IMG/VR virus record: IMGVR_UViG_3300046171_000016
Span: 1 to 29,192 of that record
Length of the DNA: 29,192 bases
Origin: a virus
Reading direction: 5' to 3' (one strand)
The stretch's first letter is position 1, and the number at the start of each line of letters is the position of its first letter. Both the position numbers and the translations under genes were made by a program. Positions 1 through 7,377 of the stretch are shown piece after piece. The notes beneath the pieces are model-generated. The model was not told the origin of the DNA. It ran no database searches and was given only the letters and a program-made list of their open reading frames with translations.

Positions 1-513
1 CCTAGCATAGAACCTAGCACCCCCCCTAGCCAAAACCCCCCTACCTCTACCCCTACCCCTACCATAACCAAAACCAAAAATAACTATAGTTCCCATTTTT
101 TAAAATTTTGGGAAAAAGTTTCTAATAAAGTTAGTAAGGGAATAGCAGAAAAAAATTATATGAAGTTAGAAGAAGAATGGATTGAATCACCAGATACTTT
201 AGCTAATATGTATAATGATTATTATAATTCGGTAGATGATAAACAATTTGTTAAACAACCCGCTTTCTGGTTATCAGCTAAAAAGTATCTTGATGAACAA
301 CCTAAAAAAGAAAAAGGTGTAAGTTTAAAAGTAATAGACCAATATGAACACAGAAAAGAAGTATTTATTAAAGCAGTACAAAACAAACATGGAAGTCAAT
401 TCGTGCATAGCTATGCAAAAAAGCACCCTTATGACGTTAAAAGGGCGATTAGTGAGGGATATTTCACTAAAGAAGATGCGATTAAATATTTAGACATGGA
501 GAATTGGGTATGA
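1..513 (+). CDS. C-terminal part of DUF1376-type phage replication protein (continues from 28824-29192)
   Basis: The reading frame is open from base 1 with no start codon, so the 5' end lies outside the linear window. It begins with a Pro/Thr/Ser-rich linker (about 22 residues) and then a domain with the pattern FWEKVSNKVSKGIAEKNY and, further on, a KYLDE element, as in the C-terminal domain of phage replication or helicase-loader proteins that carry DUF1376 at the N terminus. The frame at base 1 is exactly the one in which the gene at 28824 runs off the other end; joined, they give about 293 residues. An internal ATG at 160 would give a 117-residue protein, but it has no good ribosome site and would cut the domain. 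The stop overlaps the next start (ATGA at 510-513). The role in replication initiation is inferred from the family. Confidence 0.8.
   Translation, partial: PSIEPSTPPSQNPPTSTPTPTITKTKNNYSSHFLKFWEKVSNKVSKGIAEKNYMKLEEEWIESPDTLANMYNDYYNSVDDKQFVKQPAFWLSAKKYLDEQPKKEKGVSLKVIDQYEHRKEVFIKAVQNKHGSQFVHSYAKKHPYDVKRAISEGYFTKEDAIKYLDMENWV
20..59 (-). other. Candidate G-quadruplex (minus strand) / C-rich tract
   Basis: The + strand has C-tracts of 7, 6, 4 and 4 bases at 20-26, 36-41, 50-53 and 56-59 in an otherwise very AT-rich genome. The minus strand therefore has four G-tracts of at least four G separated by 2, 8 and 9 bases, which fits a G-quadruplex pattern. The tract encodes the Pro-rich linker of the replication protein, so protein sequence alone could explain it. 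Confidence 0.4.
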
Positions 514-707
514 TTAAAATTATTTCAATAAACTATTTAGAAAGATCAGAACAGGCAGTAGCTAGACCACAAACCGCATTTAAAGAAATGCCAGATGTAA
601 TTCAATTAGATTGTCTTAATGATGCAATTTATGATTTAGAAAATATGCGTGATGAAATACAAAAGAAAATAGACCCACTTGTTAGAAGTGTTTTATATGG
701 CAATTAG
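510..707 (+). CDS. Small hypothetical protein (65 aa)
   Basis: Not recognised. The ATG at 510 overlaps the stop of the replication gene (ATGA), with a GGAG at 498-501 as ribosome site; the in-frame TTG at 504 is less likely because it would sit within this spacing. The product is soluble and mixed-charge, with a probable helical C-terminal half (DLENMRDEIQKKIDPL). It belongs to a row of tightly overlapping small genes after the replication protein, the usual place for phage accessory early genes. Confidence 0.6.
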   Translation: MIKIISINYLERSEQAVARPQTAFKEMPDVIQLDCLNDAIYDLENMRDEIQKKIDPLVRSVLYGN

Positions 708-924
708 TACGTTTTTAGATAATGGTTTGACATTAGAGCAACAGGAACACGCAGATAATGTTTATGAAACTCTTATGTCAGACCTTAAAAGCATAAATCC
801 TAAGTTATATCAAAGACTTAGGGCAAAAGAACTAACAGAAAAAGACGTTTATAAGTTAATAAATAGTAAAAACAAAAACATAATAATAAATGATAAAGAA
901 CAATTAGAATTTTTTGGAGATTAA
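697..924 (+). CDS. Small hypothetical protein (75 aa)
   Basis: Not recognised. The ATG at 697 (MAISTFLDNG) overlaps the end of the upstream gene by 11 bases; a TTG at 679 is possible but poor. The sequence is charged and probably all-helical (LEQQEHADNVYETL, then AKELTEKDVYKLI), with no membrane segment and no cysteines. Placement in the overlapping early cluster supports translation. Confidence 0.55.
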   Translation: MAISTFLDNGLTLEQQEHADNVYETLMSDLKSINPKLYQRLRAKELTEKDVYKLINSKNKNIIINDKEQLEFFGD

Positions 925-925
925 T

Positions 926-1132
926 ATGAATGTAATAGACATAACAAAACCATTAGAAAGAAAAAGGGCAACATACCTAACATTCTACAAAGATGGTATA
1001 TTTGATGGAATATTAAACCAAAAGCCAGACCCTAGAAATACTTCATCAGCATATTACAAAAAAGGTTTTGATGATGGTTTAAAACTGTTAGAATTAATAA
1101 AAGAGTATAAAATTGGAGATAATAATGTATAG
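926..1132 (+). CDS. Small hypothetical protein (68 aa)
   Basis: Not recognised. An open frame from the TTG at 914 would read through TTGGAGATTA, but that string is the genome's conserved early ribosome-binding motif, so ATG 926 is the real start. The protein begins MNVIDITKPLER and contains YYKKGFDDGLKLL, a K/G-x-x-F-D-D-G helix seen in many small phage proteins without known function. It overlaps the next gene by 8 bases. Confidence 0.6.
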   Translation: MNVIDITKPLERKRATYLTFYKDGIFDGILNQKPDPRNTSSAYYKKGFDDGLKLLELIKEYKIGDNNV

Positions 1133-1421
1133 CAAAAGCAAAATTAAAAATAGTTATTATGATCTAAAAGAAATATTTAGAGAAATAAAAGAAAGAAACT
1201 ACAAAACAAAATACAAAGAAACAGATAGATTTGTTGATGTATCAGATGAACTTGCTGAAAAAGATAGAATAGGCAAAGTAAAAAAGAACGATTACATGAA
1301 CTATTATTTGGGTGTTAAGTTTCATCAAGATAAAAAAGAAGAAGTTCAACCTTCTGGAATGACTGCAAAGAATAAAAACTATAATTATGCTAACGCAAAG
1401 TTTGTAGAAAGTTTAGAATAA
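1125..1421 (+). CDS. Hypothetical protein (98 aa), last early gene
   Basis: Not recognised. The start is ATG 1125, preceded by TTGGAGATAA at 1113, the early-gene ribosome motif; an upstream TTG reading would include that motif. The product is rich in Lys, Asp and Tyr with charged helices near the N terminus (LKEIFREIKERNYKTK). It is the last gene before the non-coding stretch that separates the early and late modules. Confidence 0.6.
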   Translation: MYSKSKIKNSYYDLKEIFREIKERNYKTKYKETDRFVDVSDELAEKDRIGKVKKNDYMNYYLGVKFHQDKKEEVQPSGMTAKNKNYNYANAKFVESLE

Positions 1422-1567
1422 TAGGGGTGCAATCATACCATAGACATTGTTTACCCCTACTGTATGGCTCTTAAATCAAGCCGAATTTAGTAATAATAAT
1501 AATATTTAGTAGATTTTTAGAAAAAACTTAGATAAATCTTAATTACCTAACTATGGGGTAAATAGGA
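1422..1567 (+). promoter_or_regulatory. Non-coding leader before the packaging genes
   Basis: This 146-base stretch has no open gene. It holds TAGGGGT (1422-1428) able to pair with ACCCCTA (1453-1459), a TTTACCCC (1450-1457) able to pair instead with GGGGTAAA (1555-1562), which contains the likely terS ribosome site, and a TAA triplet run at 1491-1502 like those before the early genes at 24506 and 25044. I see no convincing -35/-10 pair. A late promoter or an RNA switch is an inference from position and pairing. Confidence 0.45.
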
Positions 1568-1873
1568 ATGGCAAGACCAAAAAAATATAATATTAGCGAT
1601 AAAGAAGTTTTAAAATTAGCATCTTATGGGTGTACGAATACCGAAATAGCCGACTTTTATGGTTGTGACGAAAGCCTTATTAGAAAAAGTTATTCCGAAT
1701 ATTTAACAAAAGGTAGAGCCAACGTAAAAATCAGACTTAGAAAATTACAATGGCAATCAGCAGAAAATGGCAATGTTACTATGCAGATATTCTTAGGAAA
1801 GAATATTTTAGGTCAACAGGATAAGATAGAACAAACTGAATTAGATGAACCTTTGGTATGGTCTGCTGATTAG
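1568..1873 (+). CDS. terS: Terminase small subunit
   Basis: DNA-recognition subunit of the packaging motor. The 101-residue product starts MARPKKYNIS and carries a helix-turn-helix at about residues 25-45 (CTNTEIADFYGCDESLIRK), then the WQSAENGNVTMQIFLGKNILG segment typical of phage terminase small subunits of the short HTH type. The stop is directly followed by the terminase large subunit start. GGGG at 1555-1558 is the likely ribosome site, 9 bases before the ATG. Function is assigned from motif and position. Confidence 0.88.
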   Translation: MARPKKYNISDKEVLKLASYGCTNTEIADFYGCDESLIRKSYSEYLTKGRANVKIRLRKLQWQSAENGNVTMQIFLGKNILGQQDKIEQTELDEPLVWSAD

Positions 1874-3091
1874 ATGCCATTAACAAACCCACAAAAGAAT
1901 GTAATACAAGATAAATCAAGATTTAGAGTTTTAATTACTGGGCGAAGATTTGGCAAAACATTTGTGGCTATCAATGAAATAGCTAAGTTTGCAAGTATTT
2001 CAAATAAAAAAATATGGTATGTTGCACCCAGTTACAGACAAGCTAAAGCTATTTGTTGGGGTGTATTAAAAGAAAAGATGATTTATCATAAATGGGTCAA
2101 GAGTATAAACCATAGTGATTTAACTATTACACTCAAAAATAATACCCAGATAACACTTAGGGGATCAGATAATGAAAGTAGCCTTAGAGGTGTTGGGTTA
2201 CATTTCCTAATTCTTGATGAATTTCAAGACATTAATAAAACTGCTTGGTATGAAGTTCTTAGACCTACATTATCAGACACTAAAGGTCATGCGTTATTTT
2301 GTGGTACACCTAGAGGTTTTGGGAACTGGTCATATGATCTATATAAAATGGGTGAAACTAATAAAGATTGGCAAAGTTTTCAATATACAACCCTAGAGGG
2401 TGAACAGGTTACACAAGACGAAATAGAACAGGCAAAACAAGATTTAGATTTAAGAACATTTCAACAGGAATATGAAGCAACATTTGTAAACTATTCTGGA
2501 ATGATTTATTACAATTTTAGTAGAGATAAAAACATAATTGAAAAATATACTAAGGATAGTCCAGTATTACATATTGGTTTAGATTTTAACGTAGACCCTA
2601 TGAGTGCTGTAGTTTGTATTATAGAAAATGATAGAATTATTGTAGTAGATGAAGTACAAATATATAGCAGTAATACAAATGAAATGTGTGATGAGATTAA
2701 AACCAGATATAAAAATAAACAGATAGTTGTTTATCCAGACCCTTCAGCTAGACAAAGAAAAACTTCTGCGGGTGGATTAACTGATTTATCTATATTGAAA
2801 AATAATGGTTTTGATGTAAGATGTAGAAGTACAGCACCTTTAGTAAGGGATAGGATAAACGCAGTAAATTCAAAGCTAAAAAACGTAAATGGTAAAAACA
2901 GCTTATTTATTGTGAAATTCTGTAAAAATGCGATCAAAAGCATAGAAAGACAGATTTATAAGGAAGGTACACATATTCCAGAAAAAGATAGCGGTTACGA
3001 TCACATGAATGATGCTCTAGGTTATTTAATAGAATATCTATACCCGCTAAAAAGGAATTTTGCACCAAGCCAACCTAAAAGGTGGAGTTGA
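1874..3091 (+). CDS. terL: Terminase large subunit (ATPase-nuclease)
   Basis: ATP-driven motor that packages DNA into the prohead and cuts it. The 405 residues are a usual length for short Terminase_6-type subunits. Walker A-like GRRFGKT lies at 23-29 and Walker B FLILDE at 111-116, followed by a coupling motif around GTPRG (about 143). The C-terminal RNase H-like nuclease is marked by HIGLDFNVDP near residue 233 and YDHMNDALGYLIEY near the end, which supply the acidic metal ligands. The stop overlaps the portal start (TGATG). All key motifs look intact. Confidence 0.95.
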   Translation: MPLTNPQKNVIQDKSRFRVLITGRRFGKTFVAINEIAKFASISNKKIWYVAPSYRQAKAICWGVLKEKMIYHKWVKSINHSDLTITLKNNTQITLRGSDNESSLRGVGLHFLILDEFQDINKTAWYEVLRPTLSDTKGHALFCGTPRGFGNWSYDLYKMGETNKDWQSFQYTTLEGEQVTQDEIEQAKQDLDLRTFQQEYEATFVNYSGMIYYNFSRDKNIIEKYTKDSPVLHIGLDFNVDPMSAVVCIIENDRIIVVDEVQIYSSNTNEMCDEIKTRYKNKQIVVYPDPSARQRKTSAGGLTDLSILKNNGFDVRCRSTAPLVRDRINAVNSKLKNVNGKNSLFIVKFCKNAIKSIERQIYKEGTHIPEKDSGYDHMNDALGYLIEYLYPLKRNFAPSQPKRWS

Positions 3092-3582
3092 TGAACAGGG
3101 AAACACTAACTAGCAAACATGAATTGTGGGATAAAAATATATCTAACTGGGAGTTTTATATCCGAAGTTATTTAGGGGGTAATGATTATAAAAATGGTTA
3201 TTATCTTCACAGATATGTTTTAGAATCACCAGAAGATTATGATGCTAGAATTAGACATACCCCAGTTGATAACCATTGTAAAAACGTAGTTCAAATATAT
3301 ACAAGTTTCTTATGGAGAGTACCACCAACCAGAAATTATGGTTCTTTAGACGGAGATCAACAACTTACTTCATTCTTAAATGATGCTGATTTAGATGGTA
3401 GGTCATTTAATACTATAATGCGTGAGGTTCAAATGAACGCTAGTATTTATGGTAATTGTTGGGTGATAGTTGATAAGCCACAATCAAACGCTAATACAAG
3501 AGCAGAAGAACTAGCACAAGGACATAAGACCTTATGTTTCAATATATACACCAGAAAATGTTGTAAACTGGAATTATGCTAG
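3091..3582 (+). CDS. Portal protein, N-terminal part (frame broken)
   Basis: The first part of the portal, the dodecameric DNA gate at the capsid vertex. It starts at ATG 3091, overlapping the terL stop, with GGTGGAG as ribosome site. Residues such as DARIRHTPVDNHCKNVVQIY and MNASIYGNCWVIVDKP fit a portal of the DUF4055-like type. The frame holds until about AEELAQG, after which this frame gives a Cys/Lys-rich tail unlike a portal and stops at 3582. In the +1 frame the expected sequence resumes at once (RPYVSIYTPENVVNWNYARS, from 3527). One extra base near 3520-3526 restores a continuous ~470-residue portal. It may be an assembly or sequencing error, or a real indel. Confidence 0.85.
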   Translation: MNRETLTSKHELWDKNISNWEFYIRSYLGGNDYKNGYYLHRYVLESPEDYDARIRHTPVDNHCKNVVQIYTSFLWRVPPTRNYGSLDGDQQLTSFLNDADLDGRSFNTIMREVQMNASIYGNCWVIVDKPQSNANTRAEELAQGHKTLCFNIYTRKCCKLELC

Positions 3583-3610
3583 GTCTGCAAGTGGTAGGTT
3601 CTATTTAGAT

Positions 3611-4507
3611 ATGTTAATGGTTGTAGAAGATATAAACACCGAAAGAGCAATAATAAAAGTATTCACAGAAGAAACTATAAGCACATATGAAGTTGAAGAT
3701 TATCAAGAAGAATACAAAGAAGGTGATGCAAGACTAATTGAAGAAATACCTAACCCAATAGGCAAGATACCCGCAGTAAATGTTTATAATCTTAGAGGTG
3801 CAAAGCGACCAATAGGTATAAGTGATTTAGCAGACGTAGCTTATTTACAGCAATCTATCTATAATGATTATTCTGAAAAAGAACAGTTAATCAGATTAGC
3901 AAACCACCCAAGTTTAGTTAAAACCCCTAATGTTGAAGCTAGTGCGGGTGCGGGTGCAATAATAGAAATACCAGAAGATTTAGATAGTGCATTAAAGCCT
4001 TATATAATCCAACCTAGCGGTCAAAACCTAGATGGGATAATGAAATGTATTCAAAACAAAGTTGATGCTATTGATAGAATAACCCACATGGGTTCAGTTA
4101 GGGCAACAGGTACACAGATAGCTAGTGGAATTGCATTACAAACTGAATTTCAATTATTAAATGCTAGATTATCAGAAAAAGCAGATTATTTAGAAAATGC
4201 CGAAGAACAAATATGGGGATTATTTGCTAGATGGCAAGATAAACAGTTTGATGGTTCTATAAACTACCCAGATACATTTGATATTAGGGATTGGGCAAAC
4301 GATCTACAATATTTACAAATGGCTAAAGCTAGTGGCATAAAATCAGAAACATTTAACAAGGAAATAGATAAACAAATAGCAGAAGCAGTAATAGACGATA
4401 ATGAAACTATGAAAACTATTAATGATGAAATAGATGCTATCAGAACTGTTAGGGGTCAATTTCAAACAACAGAAGTGGAAGGTCAAACAGTTGGCGAAGA
4501 AACGTAA
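3611..4507 (+). CDS. Portal protein, C-terminal part (frame broken)
   Basis: Continuation of the portal gene in the +1 frame. ATG 3611 is merely the first methionine; the homologous sequence starts upstream at about 3524-3527 with no start codon or ribosome site, so this is a piece and not a separate gene. It holds GKIPAVNVYNLRGAK, GISDLADVAYLQQSIYNDYS and a long C-terminal helical part (ERTVRGQF-like acidic end), as in portal proteins. An in-frame TAG at 3512 limits the frame-shift point to 3515-3582. The 3' end overlaps the next small gene. Confidence 0.85.
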   Translation: MLMVVEDINTERAIIKVFTEETISTYEVEDYQEEYKEGDARLIEEIPNPIGKIPAVNVYNLRGAKRPIGISDLADVAYLQQSIYNDYSEKEQLIRLANHPSLVKTPNVEASAGAGAIIEIPEDLDSALKPYIIQPSGQNLDGIMKCIQNKVDAIDRITHMGSVRATGTQIASGIALQTEFQLLNARLSEKADYLENAEEQIWGLFARWQDKQFDGSINYPDTFDIRDWANDLQYLQMAKASGIKSETFNKEIDKQIAEAVIDDNETMKTINDEIDAIRTVRGQFQTTEVEGQTVGEET

Positions 4508-4670
4508 AGTTCCAAAAGATAAAAAAACCAAAATACCTAAGAAATATCTATCTGGGTTAAAAGGTGCAAAAAGAAATGCTAGAGCAACCTTATTGAAACA
4601 AATAAGTGCATTGTATAAAGCGGGTGCTAAAATACCTATGGCATTATTAAAAAGAAGGAATAGGGCATAA
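4491..4670 (+). CDS. Small basic protein (59 aa) in head cluster
   Basis: Unknown function. I choose TTG 4491 (read as M-AKKRKVPKDKKTK) because GGAAGG lies 8 bases upstream; the open frame reaches back further into the portal gene without a ribosome site. The protein is very rich in Lys/Arg, with IPKKYLSGLKGAKRNARA in the middle and IPMALLKRRNRA at the end, a pattern found in small virion-cluster proteins of marine phages. It overlaps the portal end by 17 bases and the next gene by one base. A DNA-binding or internal head role is only a guess. Confidence 0.6.
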   Translation: MAKKRKVPKDKKTKIPKKYLSGLKGAKRNARATLLKQISALYKAGAKIPMALLKRRNRA

Positions 4671-4933
4671 TGGCAGTAAAAAGAAAACCATTATCAGCAA
4701 AGACTTTATCAACATTAAGAGCAAAAGCAAAAAAATCTAAACTTTTTAATTTAGCTGATTTAAAGGCTAGTTTTCGTAGAGGTCAGGGTGCATTTCTTTC
4801 ATCAGGGAGTAGACCTCGCATTCCTATGAATGCTTGGGCAATGGCTAGGGTAAACAAGCTAATTAGTCGTGGAAGGTCTGGTTCATTTGATAAAGATTTA
4901 ATAAGACGAGCCAGTAAAAGAAAAAGAAAATGA
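4670..4933 (+). CDS. Small basic protein, DUF5824-like (87 aa)
   Basis: The core FRRGQGAFLSSGSRPRIPMN followed by AWAMARVNKLI is a recognisable phage domain that I recall as DUF5824; the name needs a profile search. The function is unknown. The rest is Lys/Arg-rich, including a KRKRK tail. It begins one base before the end of the upstream gene (ATAATG) and is part of a run of basic small genes between portal and MuF protein, so a virion or packaging role is plausible but not shown. Confidence 0.7.
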   Translation: MAVKRKPLSAKTLSTLRAKAKKSKLFNLADLKASFRRGQGAFLSSGSRPRIPMNAWAMARVNKLISRGRSGSFDKDLIRRASKRKRK

Positions 4934-4943
4934 TGCTAATGTT

Positions 4944-5081
4944 ATGGATAAGCCTAAAAAAATATGTGTCGTTTGTAAGGTGTATCTCGTAGAGAAAATA
5001 AAAGATGTTTATGTTTGCCCAGTATGTAAAGCAATAGTAAATGAAAGATTAGATGATAGGCAACCCTGGGAAAAAAGCTAG
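4944..5081 (+). CDS. Tiny zinc-ribbon protein (45 aa)
   Basis: A short gene: ATG 4944 to TAG 5081, starting MDKPKKICVVCKVYLVEK. Two CxxC pairs (CVVC at residues 8-11 and CPVC at 25-28) form a likely zinc ribbon. The spacing and the lack of other stop-free alternatives in the 160-base gap support a real gene. Its role is unknown; it sits among the basic head-cluster genes. Confidence 0.6.
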   Translation: MDKPKKICVVCKVYLVEKIKDVYVCPVCKAIVNERLDDRQPWEKS

Positions 5082-5099
5082 TAAAATCAAGGACTTATG

Positions 5100-5387
5100 A
5101 TGGCTACTTATAGAGGTAAAGACGTTAAATTAAACAAACCATTTAGATTATCTACAGCAGAATCTAAAAGAAAAAAGTTTGGTGTTTATGTCAAAAACAA
5201 ATCCACAGGTAATATTAAGAAAGTTACTTTTGGTGCTAGAGGAATGTCTATAAAGAAAAACATACCCGCAAGACAAAAAAGTTTTTTAGCTAGAATGGGC
5301 GGAGTTCTAAAAGAAGTTAAAGGACAAAAGACACTTTCACCCGCTTACTGGTCTATTAGGGCATGGAAAAAAGACTTTCCATTATAA
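5100..5387 (+). CDS. DUF6321-like small protein (95 aa)
   Basis: It starts MATYRGKDVKLNKPFRLS and contains KKFGVYVKNKSTGNIKKVTF, then IKKNIPARQKSFLARMGG and a terminal YWSIRAWKKDF. This order (K-x-V-x-L-N-K-P, VYVK, NPARxKSFxAR, YWSxxxW) matches the phage family I recall as DUF6321; function unknown. In many relatives the middle of the C-terminal part has a Cys; none is here. ATG 5100 is preferred to ATG 5097 because AAGGA ends 6 bases before it. It lies just before the MuF gene. Confidence 0.75.
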   Translation: MATYRGKDVKLNKPFRLSTAESKRKKFGVYVKNKSTGNIKKVTFGARGMSIKKNIPARQKSFLARMGGVLKEVKGQKTLSPAYWSIRAWKKDFPL

Positions 5388-5390
5388 AAT

Positions 5391-7112
5391 ATGTCGAGAA
5401 TATTAGAAAAATTAGCAGATCAGCATGAAGAACGTATAATCAATGTTTTATATACTTTAGAAAATGACATTATTAATGAGGTTACTAGAGCCACAAAAGG
5501 TCAATTAGTATCACAAAGATTAGCTATACAATTACAACCCAGACTAAGAACAATAATACAAAATACATTTTTAAATGAAGCTGATCTAATAATAAATGAG
5601 GAATACAATAAGGTTGCAAAAGAAGTATTAGATACTTTTGGTAAAATGCCTATTCCTAAAAAGTTTAAGAGCCTAACAGATATAGACCTAACTACAATCA
5701 ATGCCTTAAAAACACAATCATTTAGCGGTTTTGAAGATATAGCTGAAAGATTTTTAAAAGTTATTAATGATGAAGTTTACCAAAGCACAATAGCGGGTAG
5801 ACCTTTTGAAGATATGGTTAGCAATATTAGATCACATATTAATGGTGTTTATAAAACGTCAAATACTCGTGAGATAAATGAATTAGTTGATTTTATTAAC
5901 GAGAATAAGTTTGATACTGCAAAAAAAGCACAAGTAGAAGATGCAGTTAGAAAATTACATACCCAGTACGCATCAGATAGGGCGGGAAACAACCTAAGAC
6001 GTTATGCAAGTCAAATAGCACATGATTCAGTCATGCAGTTTCATGGACAATTTACAGTAGCTAAAGCTAAAGCATCTGGGTTAAATCATTTCACATATAC
6101 AGGTACATTAGTAAGGGATAGCCGACCATTTTGTCAGAATATGCTTAATAGGACACTCACAGAAGAACAAATAAGAGATATGTGGAATAATAGAGCATGG
6201 CAAGGAAAGAGTACAGGCGATCCATTTATTGTTAGGGGTGGTTATAGGTGCAGACATACTTGGATACCCACAGACCCCTCATGGGGTGAAGAAACAGTAG
6301 ATGAATTGCCAACAGAAGAAGAAGCATTTGATGAAACACTAAATGTAGTAAATTCTAGTTCTTTAACTAATAAAATAAAACTTGATGATATAAAGCCAGT
6401 TTCTATTGGTCTTTTGACTAATAAATTAAATAAACAATTTAAAGAAAATGCCAAAGATGAAAGATACCCAAGAGATGGAAATGGTAAAGAAGTTTTAAAA
6501 TATAACGAAAGTCTTGAACGTAGAAGAAACAATGAGCCTATTTTTGTTGCTGAATTTAAAGACAGTTCTGGACAAAAAAGAGATTTTAAATGGTCTGAAA
6601 AAGATTATGGAGTTGTAGAAGCATTAATGCAAGAACTTGATGAATTAGCTATAAAATATGATGTTCCAAAATTAAGGGGTATTAATGCTGAAAAAGGTCA
6701 CATAGCATCTATGGGTGATGGTGTTTTAAATTTAAATGTAAGATTTAACATTTTAGAAAGAACTGGAACAGAGGTTACAAAATGGAAAAAGGGAGATAGT
6801 CTTTTTGATAGACCATTTACAGCAGATTCATTTTTTGAAGATAAATTAGATAAAATAAGAACTACTTTTTATCATGAGTTCGGGCATCATATTCATCAAC
6901 AAAAATTTGTGAAAAATGCGGGTGATTATTATTTGCCACCAGTTGAAACAGAACTAAAGAAATTAAGAAGATTTAGAGGAGGTAGTGCCACTAGATATGC
7001 TGAACAAAATAAATATGAATGGTTTGCGGAAAATTTTAGTTTATACGAAACAGGCAAAACAGAGTTAGTAGACCCTAATTTTTTAAAATTCTTAGAGGAA
7101 AAAGTGTTATGA
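5391..7112 (+). CDS. MuF-like minor head protein fused to an HExxH zinc-peptidase-like domain (573 aa)
   Basis: Residues ~1-300 form a Phage_Mu_F/SPP1 gp7-type minor head protein: helical start, a DRAGNNLRRYASQIAHDSVM segment near 195 and the GTLVRDSRPFCQNMLNR to GGYRCRHTWIP core ending near 293. About 80 residues of linker follow. The C-terminal ~200 residues carry HEFGHHIH (H495, E496, H499) and 44 residues later EWFAENFSLY (E543 or E547 as third ligand), the layout of a gluzincin-type metallopeptidase, as in the toxin-like C-terminal domains of polymorphic MuF proteins. MuF proteins are packed inside or at the portal, so the peptidase could enter the host with DNA, or could process head proteins, as no other prohead protease is visible. 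The next small gene overlaps its end by 4 bases. Confidence 0.88.
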   Translation: MSRILEKLADQHEERIINVLYTLENDIINEVTRATKGQLVSQRLAIQLQPRLRTIIQNTFLNEADLIINEEYNKVAKEVLDTFGKMPIPKKFKSLTDIDLTTINALKTQSFSGFEDIAERFLKVINDEVYQSTIAGRPFEDMVSNIRSHINGVYKTSNTREINELVDFINENKFDTAKKAQVEDAVRKLHTQYASDRAGNNLRRYASQIAHDSVMQFHGQFTVAKAKASGLNHFTYTGTLVRDSRPFCQNMLNRTLTEEQIRDMWNNRAWQGKSTGDPFIVRGGYRCRHTWIPTDPSWGEETVDELPTEEEAFDETLNVVNSSSLTNKIKLDDIKPVSIGLLTNKLNKQFKENAKDERYPRDGNGKEVLKYNESLERRRNNEPIFVAEFKDSSGQKRDFKWSEKDYGVVEALMQELDELAIKYDVPKLRGINAEKGHIASMGDGVLNLNVRFNILERTGTEVTKWKKGDSLFDRPFTADSFFEDKLDKIRTTFYHEFGHHIHQQKFVKNAGDYYLPPVETELKKLRRFRGGSATRYAEQNKYEWFAENFSLYETGKTELVDPNFLKFLEEKVL

Positions 7113-7318
7113 GCAAGTTATTTGATGAAGCAAGTGAAATATTAGGATTAGAAAGAGATTTAACTTTACAAGATTATAAGAGATTTAAAGAAATTGAAAA
7201 AAATATAACAGAAAATGAAGAACGTAATTTTGCTTGGTTGCTTGAGGGGTTATCTTTAAGATTGCCAGAAATAGCACAAAAAGAGGGTAATTATGATTGG
7301 GTTGAGCTAGATAATTAA
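7109..7318 (+). CDS. Small acidic protein coupled to the MuF-peptidase gene (69 aa)
   Basis: Not recognised. It starts within the last codons of the MuF gene (ATGA overlap), so it is probably translationally coupled. The product is acidic and helical (LFDEASEILGLERDLTLQDY ... GNYDWVELDN), with no Cys or membrane segment. Position and size are those expected for a partner, chaperone or immunity protein of the peptidase domain, but the sequence alone does not show that. Confidence 0.65.
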   Translation: MSKLFDEASEILGLERDLTLQDYKRFKEIEKNITENEERNFAWLLEGLSLRLPEIAQKEGNYDWVELDN

Positions 7319-7377
7319 GACTTCTAGCATTTTTTAAATAAATTTGTTATAAAGATACTACCAATATGGAGGTTTAA

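Noticed and set aside
1422-1470. A tRNA gene before terS
   Set aside because: The paired ends are 7 bases but the enclosed part is only 24 bases, with no D, anticodon or T arms.
4434-4490. N-terminal extension of the small basic gene into the portal
   Set aside because: The added residues have no ribosome site and no similarity to the basic protein; TTG 4491 has GGAAGG at the right distance.
3611-4507. A separate gene starting at ATG 3611
   Set aside because: The portal sequence already runs in this frame from about 3524, without start or ribosome site; it is the second part of a frame-shifted portal.
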